A DNA stretch of 64,000 bases from Tetragonia tetragonoides (Eukaryota; Streptophyta; Magnoliopsida; Caryophyllales; Aizoaceae): positions 1,183,001 to 1,247,000 of the forward strand of contig CM076147.1 of assembly GCA_038025085.1 (NCBI GenBank), in the 5' to 3' direction. Positions within the stretch are counted from its first letter, which is position 1. Every line of letters begins with the position of its first letter. A program made the position numbers and the translations under genes. Under the pieces are notes generated by a model. It searched no databases, had not been told where the DNA came from, and saw only the letters and a list, made by a program, of their open reading frames with translations. This document shows positions 46,043 to 57,700 of the stretch, in pieces.

Positions 46043-47110
46043 CCGATTGCACTACATCCACGAATATGACAATGATTTCTTACACCAAAGAAGGGTATTG
46101 GGGCTGTGTTACAGTCTCTGTACAATAGTACCTTTCATTCTCCTTCTTTTCATTGTCTATTCTACTTAGTGATACATGTTTCTTGCAATTTCTCACATTT
46201 TATTTTAATAATTTTCAGTACAGGTTTCTGACTTTTGTAATATAGTTTTTTTTTTTTTTTTTCTAATTGCAAAATTTTATGCCAAAAGTTCCTGTTTTTT
46301 CATTCTCAAGCTAATTGAAAATCTTCACTTTCTATATGGCTTAATTCACTTACTTTATGGTTGATACATTGCACACGATTACTATTTGTGCGTTTATGTT
46401 TTCTGCTGCTTTGTGTTTGACTGCTGCTGCTTTGTGGAGTTGTGAATTTCCGAACGTGCTTGCTTGCATGATTGTCCAGATGTTGTTGTAGTCTCAGATG
46501 TGGATGGTGCATATTGGATCAATTCTTATTTTGTTCAATTGTAGTTATACCTGATGACTGATGTATGTCCAACTTGTACTTGTGGTTATTGTTACTGTAT
46601 CAGAGATTGTTTGTTTGAAACTCGTTGCCTTTGGGAATATATCTGCATTCTGCAAGCAAGTGATGTAGAAGGCAGTATGTTCGTTTCTTGGTTGTGCAAG
46701 GTCTGGAGATACTCCTAGTTGGGATGAGCACTGAGTAACAGTTCGAACTGTTTTGGGTCGTTGTTAGCTGTATTAAGTATGATTATTTAAGCTTATAACT
46801 ACAATTTTCAGGTCGTTGTTAGCACTGAGTAAGATCTTGTTACTTGAAGAGCAAAAAAAAAAAAAAAAAAAAAAGGAAAAAACCTTGGATCTTGTTACTT
46901 CACTTACAGTTACTTGTACTCCATGTAGGCTTTGATAATGATTGGGGGCCTGCATTCTCCCAGTCCATACTCCACATGGCCCAAGGCCTCCAGCCAACTT
47001 GTATTAAAGAGCCCAAAAGACACACAAGTCCGACAAACATAAGAGCCCAAATGCATTTTTTTTCCCCTCATCCATAGTTTGTGTGATTGTATTCATATCT
47101 CATAGGATAC
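46043..47110 (+). other. 3' UTR and spacer after the RRM gene
   Basis: No further coding capacity is supported. The frame at 45912-46169 overlaps the gene's end in another phase. A small poly(A) insertion flanked by 13-bp repeats lies at 46833-46900. Confidence 0.5.
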
Positions 47111-47115
47111 AAAAA

Positions 47116-47363
47116 TTTGTGTGGACTTAGTCCATGGTGGATCAATACTTGGAGTCACCCCCTACTTCACCTATAGCCACCCCTCAAATTTATACTTGGC
47201 ACCAACCCTACTTCACTTGGAGTCACTCCCTACTTTACCTGGAGCCACCCTTTACTTCACCTGGAGCTACCCCTCAAAATTACTTCACCTGTAGCCATCC
47301 CGTATTTCATCTGTAGCCACTCCTCAAAATTACTTGGTCCACGGTGGACTAAGTCCACACAAA
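47116..47363. mobile_element. MITE with GTGTGGACTTAGTCCAC ends, copy 2
   Basis: The ends TTTGTGTGGACTTAGTCCA and inverted GGACTAAGTCCACACAAA are almost perfect. The interior has the same array as copy 1 but inverted (ACTTCACCTGGAGCCACCCC). About 248 bp, no ORF. Confidence 0.8.
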
Positions 47364-47656
47364 ACATGCTGCTCATAGGAGTACCCGAAGACGATCATTC
47401 AACACAAATGCCACAATTTTGAGAAACTCATCTGGAAAATGATCCCAACAAATTGAGATTTTCCAACAAATTGAGAGGGGATTTCCCTATGCGCCACAAG
47501 TACAACGCATATGCCAAAGAGTTAAGATTGCGAGAAAATGAGCTAAATTATAAAGTAAATGAAGAAAGCATTAACCAAACTTTTAGCTTGAATGGTTATG
47601 AATCTAAGGATATAAGATGCCCTTAACCACATTCACTATGAGCTTTTCATCACTAA

Positions 47657-47843
47657 GGCCCTGTTCTCTTCAACGGAATGGTGCGGGACGGTGAGGAACG
47701 GAACGGAACAGCGCGGCGTGGATAATTCAAAAATATGTGAGACAAAATGAAGTACAGAATGCGGCGCGGAACGAAACAGAACGAATTGGAACGGAACGAA
47801 ACGAAACGGAATGCAGCATAGAATCGACGAAAAGAACAGGGCC
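47657..47843. mobile_element. TTCCGTTCCG-rich MITE, copy 2 (inverted)
   Basis: The ends are GGCCCTGTTCTCTTCAACGG and inverted GAAAAGAACAGGGCC. TAA is duplicated at 47654-47656 and 47844-47846. The interior GGAACGGAACG array is the complement of the 30623-30834 copy. 187 bp. Confidence 0.8.
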
Positions 47844-47846
47844 TAA

Positions 47847-48650
47847 GTACTACTCCTATTAAGCCACCAATGGAGCCCTATAGGCTATATATACTCCAAG
47901 GTACTCTATTCGCAATTTAGTGTTCATAGCTCTTTCTAAATTTTTTGGTGAAATCATCTCTCTTGTACTTTATCCACTCTTTCAATCTTTACAAGTTTTG
48001 ATTAAGGAGGCTTTGACTTTACTACCTGAAAGTGTGCTTCTCTATCACCCTATTGTCCCTATAAGACTATAACTAAAACTAAAACTAAATTTTTTATAAG
48101 AAACTACTCAAAAATGTGGTTAAAATATCTCCCTATCATGCTAATAAAAAGATTGGAAAAATATATTAGTCAATTAACTTACTCCAATCATCGAAATCAT
48201 AATATGCAATCAGTTATATTTCAATGTAAAATTATAATCTCAGTATTCCTTTATGCAATTAGGCCATAAAATTGTTATTTTTTGTATTATTATTTTCTTT
48301 AATGCATGAAAAGTAGGGAAATGTTTCTCAAAAAAAAAAAAAAGAAAAAGGAAAAGTAGGGAAATCCCCAAGGACCTGTTTACTTTTTTTTTTTCTTTGT
48401 TTTGAAGGGTATGAATTTTTATTTTTTTTCTTGTGAAGTGAACACGCCCTAGAAACACACTCCCTTCCACAGTTCCACCCACGCTCAAATTGCTCTGCTT
48501 CACCCGACCGCGGAGCGCCCCTCTCTTTCTCTCTCCATTCCTCCGGCGACCCATCCTCACCGAGCACCACCTTCACTCCCTGCCGTCATCTGGGTAATCT
48601 CTCATTCTCTCTCCTCCCTTTATTTTTCTTTTAGCTTTTCTTTTCTGCTT
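47847..48650. other. Spacer upstream of the IPI1/TEX10-like gene
   Basis: No gene is supported up to about 48450. From about 48450 the sequence becomes C- and CT-rich and may hold a 5' UTR exon. TCTGGGTAATCT at about 48588-48599 could be a donor and CCGCAG at 48721-48726 an acceptor of a 5' UTR intron. Confidence 0.35.
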
Positions 48651-48656
48651 CTCACG

Positions 48657-48667
48657 CATATATAAAC
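48657..48667 (+). promoter_or_regulatory. TATA-like element of the IPI1/TEX10-like gene
   Basis: CATATATAAAC lies about 90 bp before the start codon at 48755, a normal TATA distance if transcription starts near 48690. The alternative is that it lies within a 5' UTR intron, so the role is uncertain. Confidence 0.35.
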
Positions 48668-48754
48668 CCCTCTTTCCCCTGCGCCCCTTAAACCAGTCTC
48701 CTTAAACTCTTCCCTTTAATCCGCAGTTGCAATTTTGACAAAATTTGATAGAAA

Positions 48755-51700
48755 ATGGTTCGTCCTAAGGCAAAGAAGCAACCCAGCCGTGGTGTGGACT
48801 TTAAGGTGAGCAATATTTCTATGCCAAAATTTCCTTATTTGTTCATTTATGTTTTTTTGGCAATTGTTTTTGCTACCCAGGGGCTGAAATGTCTTGAATC
48901 TAAGTGGGTATTTGCTTATTTCTTCATTTTTTTTTCTGTGCAGAAAATTAAAAGGAAGGTGGGTAGAAAGTTGCCACCACCAAAGAATACTACAAATACT
49001 GAAGTTAAATTCAAAGGTAAAGTAAAGCTCAAATTTTTTCTTTCACGCCTCTTTTTTTTATTTATTGATTTTACATTTCTTTGTGCTGCTTTTCTTCATA
49101 GCATTGGTAAATTATGCCATTAGATGGTATACTACTGTTTAGGAATGAGGTAAATATGTTGATTAGCGTATGAAGTTTTGAAAATCCCGACGATGTTGAT
49201 GGAAATATCTACTGATCTCCAAATTGATGTTGCTTGTCACTTTTATTTTGAAATTAAGGGGAAATTCACATTCAACTTGATTTGCCAAAAAGTGAAACTT
49301 TTTGATGATTTTCGTTATATTTATTGATATATGTTAATGTCAATGTAATTCCACAATGCTGAACAAAGATAGTTTATAATTTGCCATACAAAGATAAGAC
49401 TACCAAGTATTTCAAATATATTAATGAACGATGGATATGTCAGACCATGTCCCATGTGTATACGCTAATACTGAGCTGAGCTGAGCTGTTTTGTTTGTAA
49501 TTAAGTTATTTTGATACTTATATATGCTACATAAGTTGATTGCGATTGAATTTCAAGCTTGTTATTTTGCATGAGAGCCTCCCCATCATAATCACCAAGT
49601 CATGATTGTAATTTTATTATTATTATGGTTTATTTGAAAATGATGTATAGTGAATGGACGAAGTTGGCTGATCTATTTTTAAGTTATCCTCCACGGAAAT
49701 AGTAGTTTAGTTTTACTGATGGTACTAGTCCGTGTTGATTTGGCATATGGGCAGCCATAATTCTTCCGGAGCAGAGTGTGGCAACTGACAAAGTGGGTTT
49801 GGCTGTGAGCAAGAAAGGCTTGACATTGAAGGAGCTGCTACAACAAACATCACATCACAACGTGAAAGTTCGGAAAGGTATCTTTTTCCTGCTAGCATTA
49901 TTATGTTTTTGCCTTGTCAGACAACATGCATATGCCCATTCTCAGTGGTTTTCAACTTTTCATTAGTTCCTTTATCCTTGTTTCAGTACCGTGCATACAT
50001 AAATTGAAATCAAGTGACTTGGAAATTGCTAAATTCCGCTCGATGTTTTTTCTCATTTAAGTTGCCTTTTTTTCTTCAATTTTCTTTTCCTGCCCTTGTC
50101 TATGGAATAACACGAAAGTGGTCCTAATTTGAAGTTTTTCCTGTTACAATAATGCTCCGCAGTGTGGTAATGTCATCTGGTTTTATGTGGTTGCAGATGC
50201 ATTACTAGGTATTAAAGAGTTATTGCTTAAATACCAAACAGAGCTGAAGCTGCATAAGCTTGCTATTATCGAGAAGTTGCGTGAACGAATCAGTGATGAC
50301 GATAAAGTAGTTCGTGAAGCATTGTATCAACTATTTAAGTCCGTTATCCTTCCAGGGTGCAAAGAGGTAATTTTGTTTGCTTGTCGCTTGGCTGTCCCTC
50401 ACCCCTAACCTCATCCCCAGTTGATTATTCATTCAGCTTTTGGGTTATTCTATTTGGGCTTTTCCCCAGTTTGATAAAGCTAAAACACCTAAAGGAATTG
50501 GTGAGATTTAGAGGTCTTTTAGTTCAATCTTGAATCGTCCTTTTAGGAAGTTATACTTTGTATTGAGAATCCCATAAACAACCTGAGAAGGGATCTTGAT
50601 GTGTTTGATTCAGTGGATTTCTATATTCTCAAGAATTATTTCCCATGTTCTGTTTGGGTTCTACATTGAGGCTTTGTTTGGTTGGATATAAGTTACCATG
50701 GGAAGTGCAATTTCCTTAGAAGTTGATCAACTTTCATTGCTTGGTTAATCAACCTCCTTGGAATTAGACCTTTCTTATGTAACCTACTTTCCATGAAATA
50801 TTAGAAGTTGCTTACCGCGGGGGGGGGGGGGAGTGGAGCCTTTTGTGCTTCTCTCACATTTTCCCATAGAAAGGTAATACCTATGTCAATGAATTGGGTT
50901 AATTTTGTCATTTTGCTTTACCACCAAGGAAGGTAATTTATCAGCAAAACAAGACACTTGCATGGTTTTTCAACTTACAAATATGGAGTTACAACTTTCA
51001 AAGGGATTTGTCTCCACTGAACCAAACAAGGCCTTAAATTCTGGAAAGTATACCCATATTCCATTATGACTACTTCTTTGGAGAGAAATCCTCCCATTTT
51101 CTTTTTGTGCTAAGGGTTGGAAGAACCATAGTCTGCGAGGGTGCTTTTTCTTTTCTTATCTAATCTTCTTTTCTTTATAATATTGGTTTGATGAAAAATG
51201 AGAAAGCTTTATTACTTCTCACCCTGTAGATTTAGAAAGTTAGCAAAATGGAAAAAGGAAAGGAGGGGAGGGGGTGGGGCTATGAAAAATGATTTCCAAA
51301 ACGATTAGCTTGGTTACAAGTGTTTATAACATCCTCACGAAAGTGTTGACTGATATAGACTCAGTTGGTAACTATTTCTTCCACCTAGAGTGCTGTACTT
51401 AGGGGCAACATTTTAATTGTATGATCATCGCTAACTAATTTGGTGAAGGAAGCTAAGAGAGTAAGGGGAGAACTTTCATTCTTGAGCTCGATAGGCTTAT
51501 GATGGGGTTGCTGTAGCTTTTTGGATAAGGTTAATGGTCGACCTCAATCCTTGTTGGTACTTATAGGGTGTCAGGCAGCAGTCAGCACAACTCGCTCTCT
51601 TGTGGTTAATGTTCATACTAAGATGGTTTTGAGAGGCATGGAGAGATGTGCAGTTGAGGGAATTGGTTGGGAAGGATTGGGGGCTGAGGACACTATATTT

Positions 51701-54700
51701 GCTCGAACAATTGAGTTAATTTATCCACCTGACTTAAATTTAGGATCTTCAACCTTTATATCGATTTGTCTAAAAGTGGTATTTGAGTTATCAATTTGAA
51801 TTTCGAAATGCTCCACCAGTTTGCTTTTCTAGCTGGTTGTTGGTTTTTGATGGTTGTCTTCTTCTATGATAAAAGAAAAGCGTTCTTGATGGTCGTCTTT
51901 CTCACTTCCTCTTCTTTTTAGGATTGGATTGTTGAGAAGGTGGCCAGTTGGGTGGAAGGTTGCTTATTTCTCCTTTGGTGGTCTAATTACCTTATTATAG
52001 CCTCTTCTCTCATCCACCCCTCTTAATTTCACATCTCTTTTTTTCTTTTCTTTTTTCCTCTTTTTTTTTTTTTTTTTTTTCTTTGTTCTCTCCCCCCCAC
52101 CCTTCCTTGAGGACTCCTTGCCCTCTTAGTTTGTAACTCTAATTCAGTTTAATAAATTTTCTTCTTGTCGAAAAACATTTCTCGTCTCTTTGTAGGATTC
52201 CAATTTTTATTTTTATGCACCTACTTGAGAAAGTTCAGGGATTTTCTTTCGGTAGCCTGGGCCATGGGGAGGTGTTCAAGCCGAAGAAGCAGGAAATGTT
52301 AGGGCTGTTTAATATGCCGAATCAGGTGTTTGAGAACATTGCATCAGTTGGAAATTGGTTGTGGTGATTTCTCTGAGAATCAGACTCCCTTTGGCATAAG
52401 GCTATTTGAAGCGAGTGCAGGCTTAATTTGAATGGATGGGATGCTCATCCAGGAGGAATGTCACCTTGCAAGCTCTCATTTTTACGGATTTAGATGTGGT
52501 TGTTTAGTGCTTTGAAGGAGCATTGGATTCGTTCTTCAAATCTAATAGCAATGTTCAAAGGGAGTTATAGGGATCTGCGAGTAAGGAGGAGAAAACTTTT
52601 TATGAGAAAAAGTGTATCGGTATGCAATACGAGTAAAACAGATTGAGCTGAAGTAGAGCTTATGAGCAAGGAATCATTTTTAAGAGAGGGAATACCTTCA
52701 AAGTTAGGGAAAGGAAACATAGTGCAAATGATTTACTGGATGGGTGGACTATCTGTAATGAGAAGGTTGGTGGCGTTTGGTTAGGTTAGCTAGGGAATTG
52801 GGGCGGTACAGTTGTTTGGTTCACACTTTTAGCAATTCAAACTGATTATTGAAACCTGTCAAGTATCTGGTTCCCAAATCCTAGCACCCACCCTGGTTTC
52901 ATTTTTATACCAGACCTTCATTTAGCCCCTTCTTTTTTTCCCCATTTCTCCAACGTTGAGCCCTGAATGCCTCAGACCTTCACCAGCCTCTACCAGCATC
53001 CATCTGGCTCACTGCTACTATCTGAATCCACCATCATGCATTCATGCATCATTGCTAACCACCGTTGCTTGGACCTGCCCCAATAATTTCGAATTTCGAC
53101 ACCAGAATCCTTCACCACCACCACCGCTAAGCTTGCACCTAAAACACCTACAACCACCATAACCAACTCCCACAACCCATTGTCGCTGCGAACTACCCAG
53201 AGAGGTTACGAGGAGAGAGAGAAACAGGTCAGAGAGGCTGGTGGTGGTGAGAGAGGAAATGTGGTGAGATAAATTGGCAAGAGAGGCTGAAAATGAAATT
53301 TTTTCACAAATTCAAAGGAACAGAATAAGGCATCATCTTTTTATATATCTAACCAAACAATGGGAATGGGGTATGGGGCTATAAGTTCATGCCTCCTTGA
53401 TTTCTTTCCTGATTCCAACCCCATACTTTTATTTGAATCAACCACCACCTTCGAGTAGCTAGGTTTTATCTAAATGAAACCCTAATCCTAGAATGATATT
53501 AGATCCTATCAAGGGTTGTGGGCTCTAGGTGGGCCAACTCCTGTATAATCAGCTCACCCTAGTTCTTCTTAGTCCGTCTTCTTCCCCTTTCAGTCCACCA
53601 GTTTAATCCTTGCACACCTCCTTGATGGGTATCTGAGTGTTTACTCTTGACATGGCCAAGCCATCACCTCGCCCACACATCTTGTCTTTTATGGAGGGCG
53701 CTCCTGCTTGTATCTTGAATTACTTTGTATCATTGCTAGATTAATCGCTCAACCAATGAAGTATACTCTCTTTCATCGGTGCAACCATTACTATTTAACA
53801 TGTTGCTGCTTAGTTAAGTAGCAGTCTAGCACTCACCAAAATTCGTGCTCTGATAGTTGTGCGAATTGTGACAAGATCTCCTTATAAACTTTCATGAGGC
53901 ATTCTGAACTTTTGCTTCCCGTGCCCTTGTCCATAACTCTCCCGTCTGCCTTCCCTTTGACCTTCAATGATTGAGGCAAAGTCGGTATTGCTTGTTTACC
54001 AACCACTAAATTCTAGTTCTCTCCTAATTGCATCTACATCAGAGACCGAGTCAATGATTGGCATTGCTTTAATGGTTTGGACTAAGTTGGGGACTTCTTT
54101 TTCCTCATGTTATTTCAGCCTAGAGCTTATTGTGTGGGATTTGGTTTATTTGTTTATACGGTTTACTGCAACTGATGCTCCTTATCTGAAGCTTCTGATC
54201 TCATTCAGTGTTCGAAAATAAAAATGATGAATCAAAATAAAAAAGGCAGGTGATTTATTTGCTTGGGCATATATTGGACTAGCTATTAAAAGTGAATTGA
54301 CAAATTTACATACTAAAGAACTCAGGTGCCAAAAGCTGGCTTTAGTTGCAATTTGACACATGCCTCAAGCTATTTTTTTTTTTTTTTGAAGGGGCTCAAG
54401 CTAAAATTCATGTTGGGATGTTGATCATTGGATGTGTATTAGTAATTTACTTCATTTTTTTTTTTGTGTTTGAACCATTATTGTATTTTTAGTTCCTTCA
54501 TTACTTTTACAACGATTCACGTTGGGATGTAGGCAACTTCATATCTTGCATTAGTCTCTCTGTATTGACTTAAGCTGTGTGACTGAAACCAGATGGTATT
54601 TAGCTGTCCTCTATCTAATTCCTCATTTTGGTAACAGTTATTTGTCTTCTATTGTTACCAGTGACTCTTGTGTCTCATCAGCATATTGTTTGTAATATCT

Positions 54701-57700
54701 TCTGTAGGACAATCAAGGAGCTCTTATATCTCTGATTATGGCCTATATATTGAATGCAATGACACATTTGTCAATTGATGTTCGATTGACAGCTTTCAAA
54801 TTCTTCGATCTTGTGGTTCAAAATTATCCTCCAGTTTTTGCCTCATATGCTGAAAAGGTAATATCTTATGATTCTTTCTTTTGTTTCTAAATATCTGCTG
54901 GTGCATACCGATCAGTTTTGATGTGTCCCATACTCCCATTGCTCTTCTGACACGGTGCTACTGGACAAAAATCTATATGTTCCTTTCAGCTTTTTGATCC
55001 TCAATTTCTCCGTAGTGGACGATATGAATTATTTTGAACTTAAATATTATCTTGCAGAGTTTCCAAATTGTTTCTCATTGTAGTATGAGTCCGGAAAAGC
55101 TTGGTGTCTGGCTAACGTTGTATCAATTGTAAATGTCATACGTGAACACCCGGCATAGTGCATATGTGTCGAGCATTATGAACATTTGATGCAGTCTGAA
55201 GGAATATTCCTACCGATTTGTTGCTTTTTATCTCAAGGGATCAAGATTAAGGGAGCTTTATGCTCCTCTAATCATAGCTGCTCTAAGTACCTGTGATCTT
55301 CGTTCATTCTTTGGTCCATGTAAAGCATGTTAGTCTGAGGGAGTGATGGTCTACTGTTGGATGACCTTAGGATGGCTAATCCGAGGGAGGAGTGGGGCTA
55401 ATACGTGTCCGATACTCCTACTGTGGATTTGCAAGATGTAGCTCTATTAATGAGGAGGTGGGTTGTTCATTGAGCCAAAGGCTGGCTAAGGGAAGCTTGC
55501 AGATTTGGGCTGCGCCGTCCATACAGCAGTCTATTCACCTTCCCGGGCCTTCACAAAAAGATGGAGCTGGTGGTTGTGGAGATGGTCTTCTCCCAACTCC
55601 GTGATTGTCTACCGTTATAACGTAATGGACTTAGCTGTGCAACTGCATGGAGACTATTTCGATTAGAACCATGATTAAAACATGGTAACTGGTGCCGAAT
55701 AATCTCATTCTTGTTTATGTTTAGGAACCCCCACCCATTGTCAACGATAGCATCTCCTTGAATGTCTGCAAATAGATCCTTATAAGCATAGAGAATAATC
55801 TTTTCTTCAGCACCAGGGTCATGGTCATCTCTTCCTCTGTAAGCAGATTTCATTTGGAAGGCAAAGGTGCCTCTTTAGGTGCGAGCATTTGTGTGGACAT
55901 TGGCCGTCGTTAGGCTTAACACTAATGATTTGTTAGAGGAGAAGGCCGAGAGTGGTTCTTTTGTTTGCTTTGCCGGGCAGGTAGTGATTCAGCAGTGCAT
56001 GTAATGTAGCTCATAGGCTATGGGAAAGTTGTTTGGTGTTTTTGGGGAGGTGTGGGTTTGTCCTTCTAATGTTATGTTTTTCCTGTTGACGCGTTTGGTG
56101 GGGATTTGGAGAGGAAAGGAGAGGATGTTGTTGCGGCTTAATGCTGTCTTCGCGGTTCTTTTGTGTCTTTGGCTGGAAAGGAATGCTCGGGTTTTTATTG
56201 GGCTGCCCATCTTGGTTGACATGTTGTGGGATACGGTCACTACTTAGATTTGTAGTGACCTTCTCACTGGAGGACACCTTGCCCTCCGTTGCTGTAGTTT
56301 TTTTTTTGATGATTTATTAATATATACTTTCTATATCTAGTATTTTTTTGGGTGCAGCATTACTAGGAAATTCACTCCATTCCTTATGTACCATATTCCA
56401 GTACTCACATACTAGTTTGCTGTACTTTTGTGTATTCGATGGTGGACCATAAATGTCCTAATAAAAGTAAGTTTGAAGAAAACATGGAGAAAATTCACCT
56501 CAAAACTGAAAATAGATTTATTTTTTTAAGATAACATGGGTGTCCAAGCTTTGATTGACTAATCCCATGGGCTCTAAAGTTAACGACGGGTAAAACCTCC
56601 AGTGGCCCTGGGGGGACTCGAACCTGGGACCTCTGGAATATTTCTTAGAGGTCTTACCAGCTGAAAATAGTTTTTTAGGGCATTTGTTATTGCATTGTGA
56701 ATTCATATGTAGTTTATGGGGGAGGCTGTTTGGATATTCGGTTTCCCTCCTTTTTATTCAGCACTTCTTGACAATTTATTCGGTTTTGGGAGGTGGTAAG
56801 GAGAATAAGGTGCTGCAGCGATGTGCTTTCCTAGCTGTCTTCTGTGGGCTCTCTAAACCGTTTTGGTTTTGGAACCGGGTGTTATATTTGGCTTCAACGT
56901 AACAAGGGCGATTTATAGCTTGTTACACTATTGAGGACTCCTTGTCCTCTGCCTTTGTAATCTTTCCATTTACTTGATTAATAAAATCTTTTTCTTTTCA
57001 AAAGAAGAAAAGAAAAATAAAAAGTATATTAATGAAATATCAGATGTACATCAAGAGAAAGGACAAGGTGCCCTATACCAGAAAAACATATACAAATTAC
57101 GAAACTGAAAATAGTAAACCAACTTTGCCCCAGTTAGGCCTTGAATGCATGCAAAAGCCAGTTGTTTTTGTCTATGGTCTTGATGGTTTAAGCTTTTAAG
57201 AGTTTGTCTGGCTACTCTTTTTTTAATTTTATTTATATAAGAGAAAATTTTATTAACCAAATGGTAAAGAATACAAAAAGGTGGAGGATAAGGCATCCTC
57301 AGTATAAAAAGAAAACTATCTACACATCAGCCAATGGCGTTGAACTAAAGTCAGCGGAACACCCTTAAAGGCCCCCGCCGCCTTAGCCCAGGGAGAAGCC
57401 AAGTAAACTATTATTATCTTTTGTTAATATGGGTATCCGGACGTTGCTCGACTAATCCCATGGGAGTGACTACAATTTATTAATAAAGTGTAACTTGACT
57501 ACAATTTATTAATAATCTATAAGCAATATGTGAGTATTTGAATTATTTGATTTGGTTTGTGTTGCTTAGAATTAGTCATTGTGATCTTTAGTTTTATATA
57601 AATCACAAATTCTATTAGCGATGTGTACTAATATATGTAGAACGTACCAAGAACACTAAGTGCATACCATTAAGTTTACCCTGGGAACTATCAATCAAGC

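Larger units (their letters stand above)
50367..54707 (+). other. Intron 4 of the IPI1/TEX10-like gene (4.3 kb)
   Basis: It contains a Harbinger-like MITE (50670-51033), a G run (50819-50832), a probable LINE 3' remnant around 52100, and 52250-54650 where I recognise nothing firm. ORFs at 51521-51799, 52956-53162 and 53967-54221 show no known domain. Confidence 0.6.

Noticed and set aside
48240..48576. Minus-strand frames just upstream of the IPI1/TEX10-like gene
   Set aside because: They lie over its promoter/5' UTR region, are Lys/Phe-rich from homopolymers, and match no family I know.
52780..53460. Possible MITE in intron 4 (GTTTGGTTAGGTTAGC-like start)
   Set aside because: No matching inverted end or target duplication could be placed.
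55551..55853. 100-residue minus-strand frame in intron 5
   Set aside because: No recognised motif. It lies next to LINE remnants and antisense to the host gene, so left unannotated.
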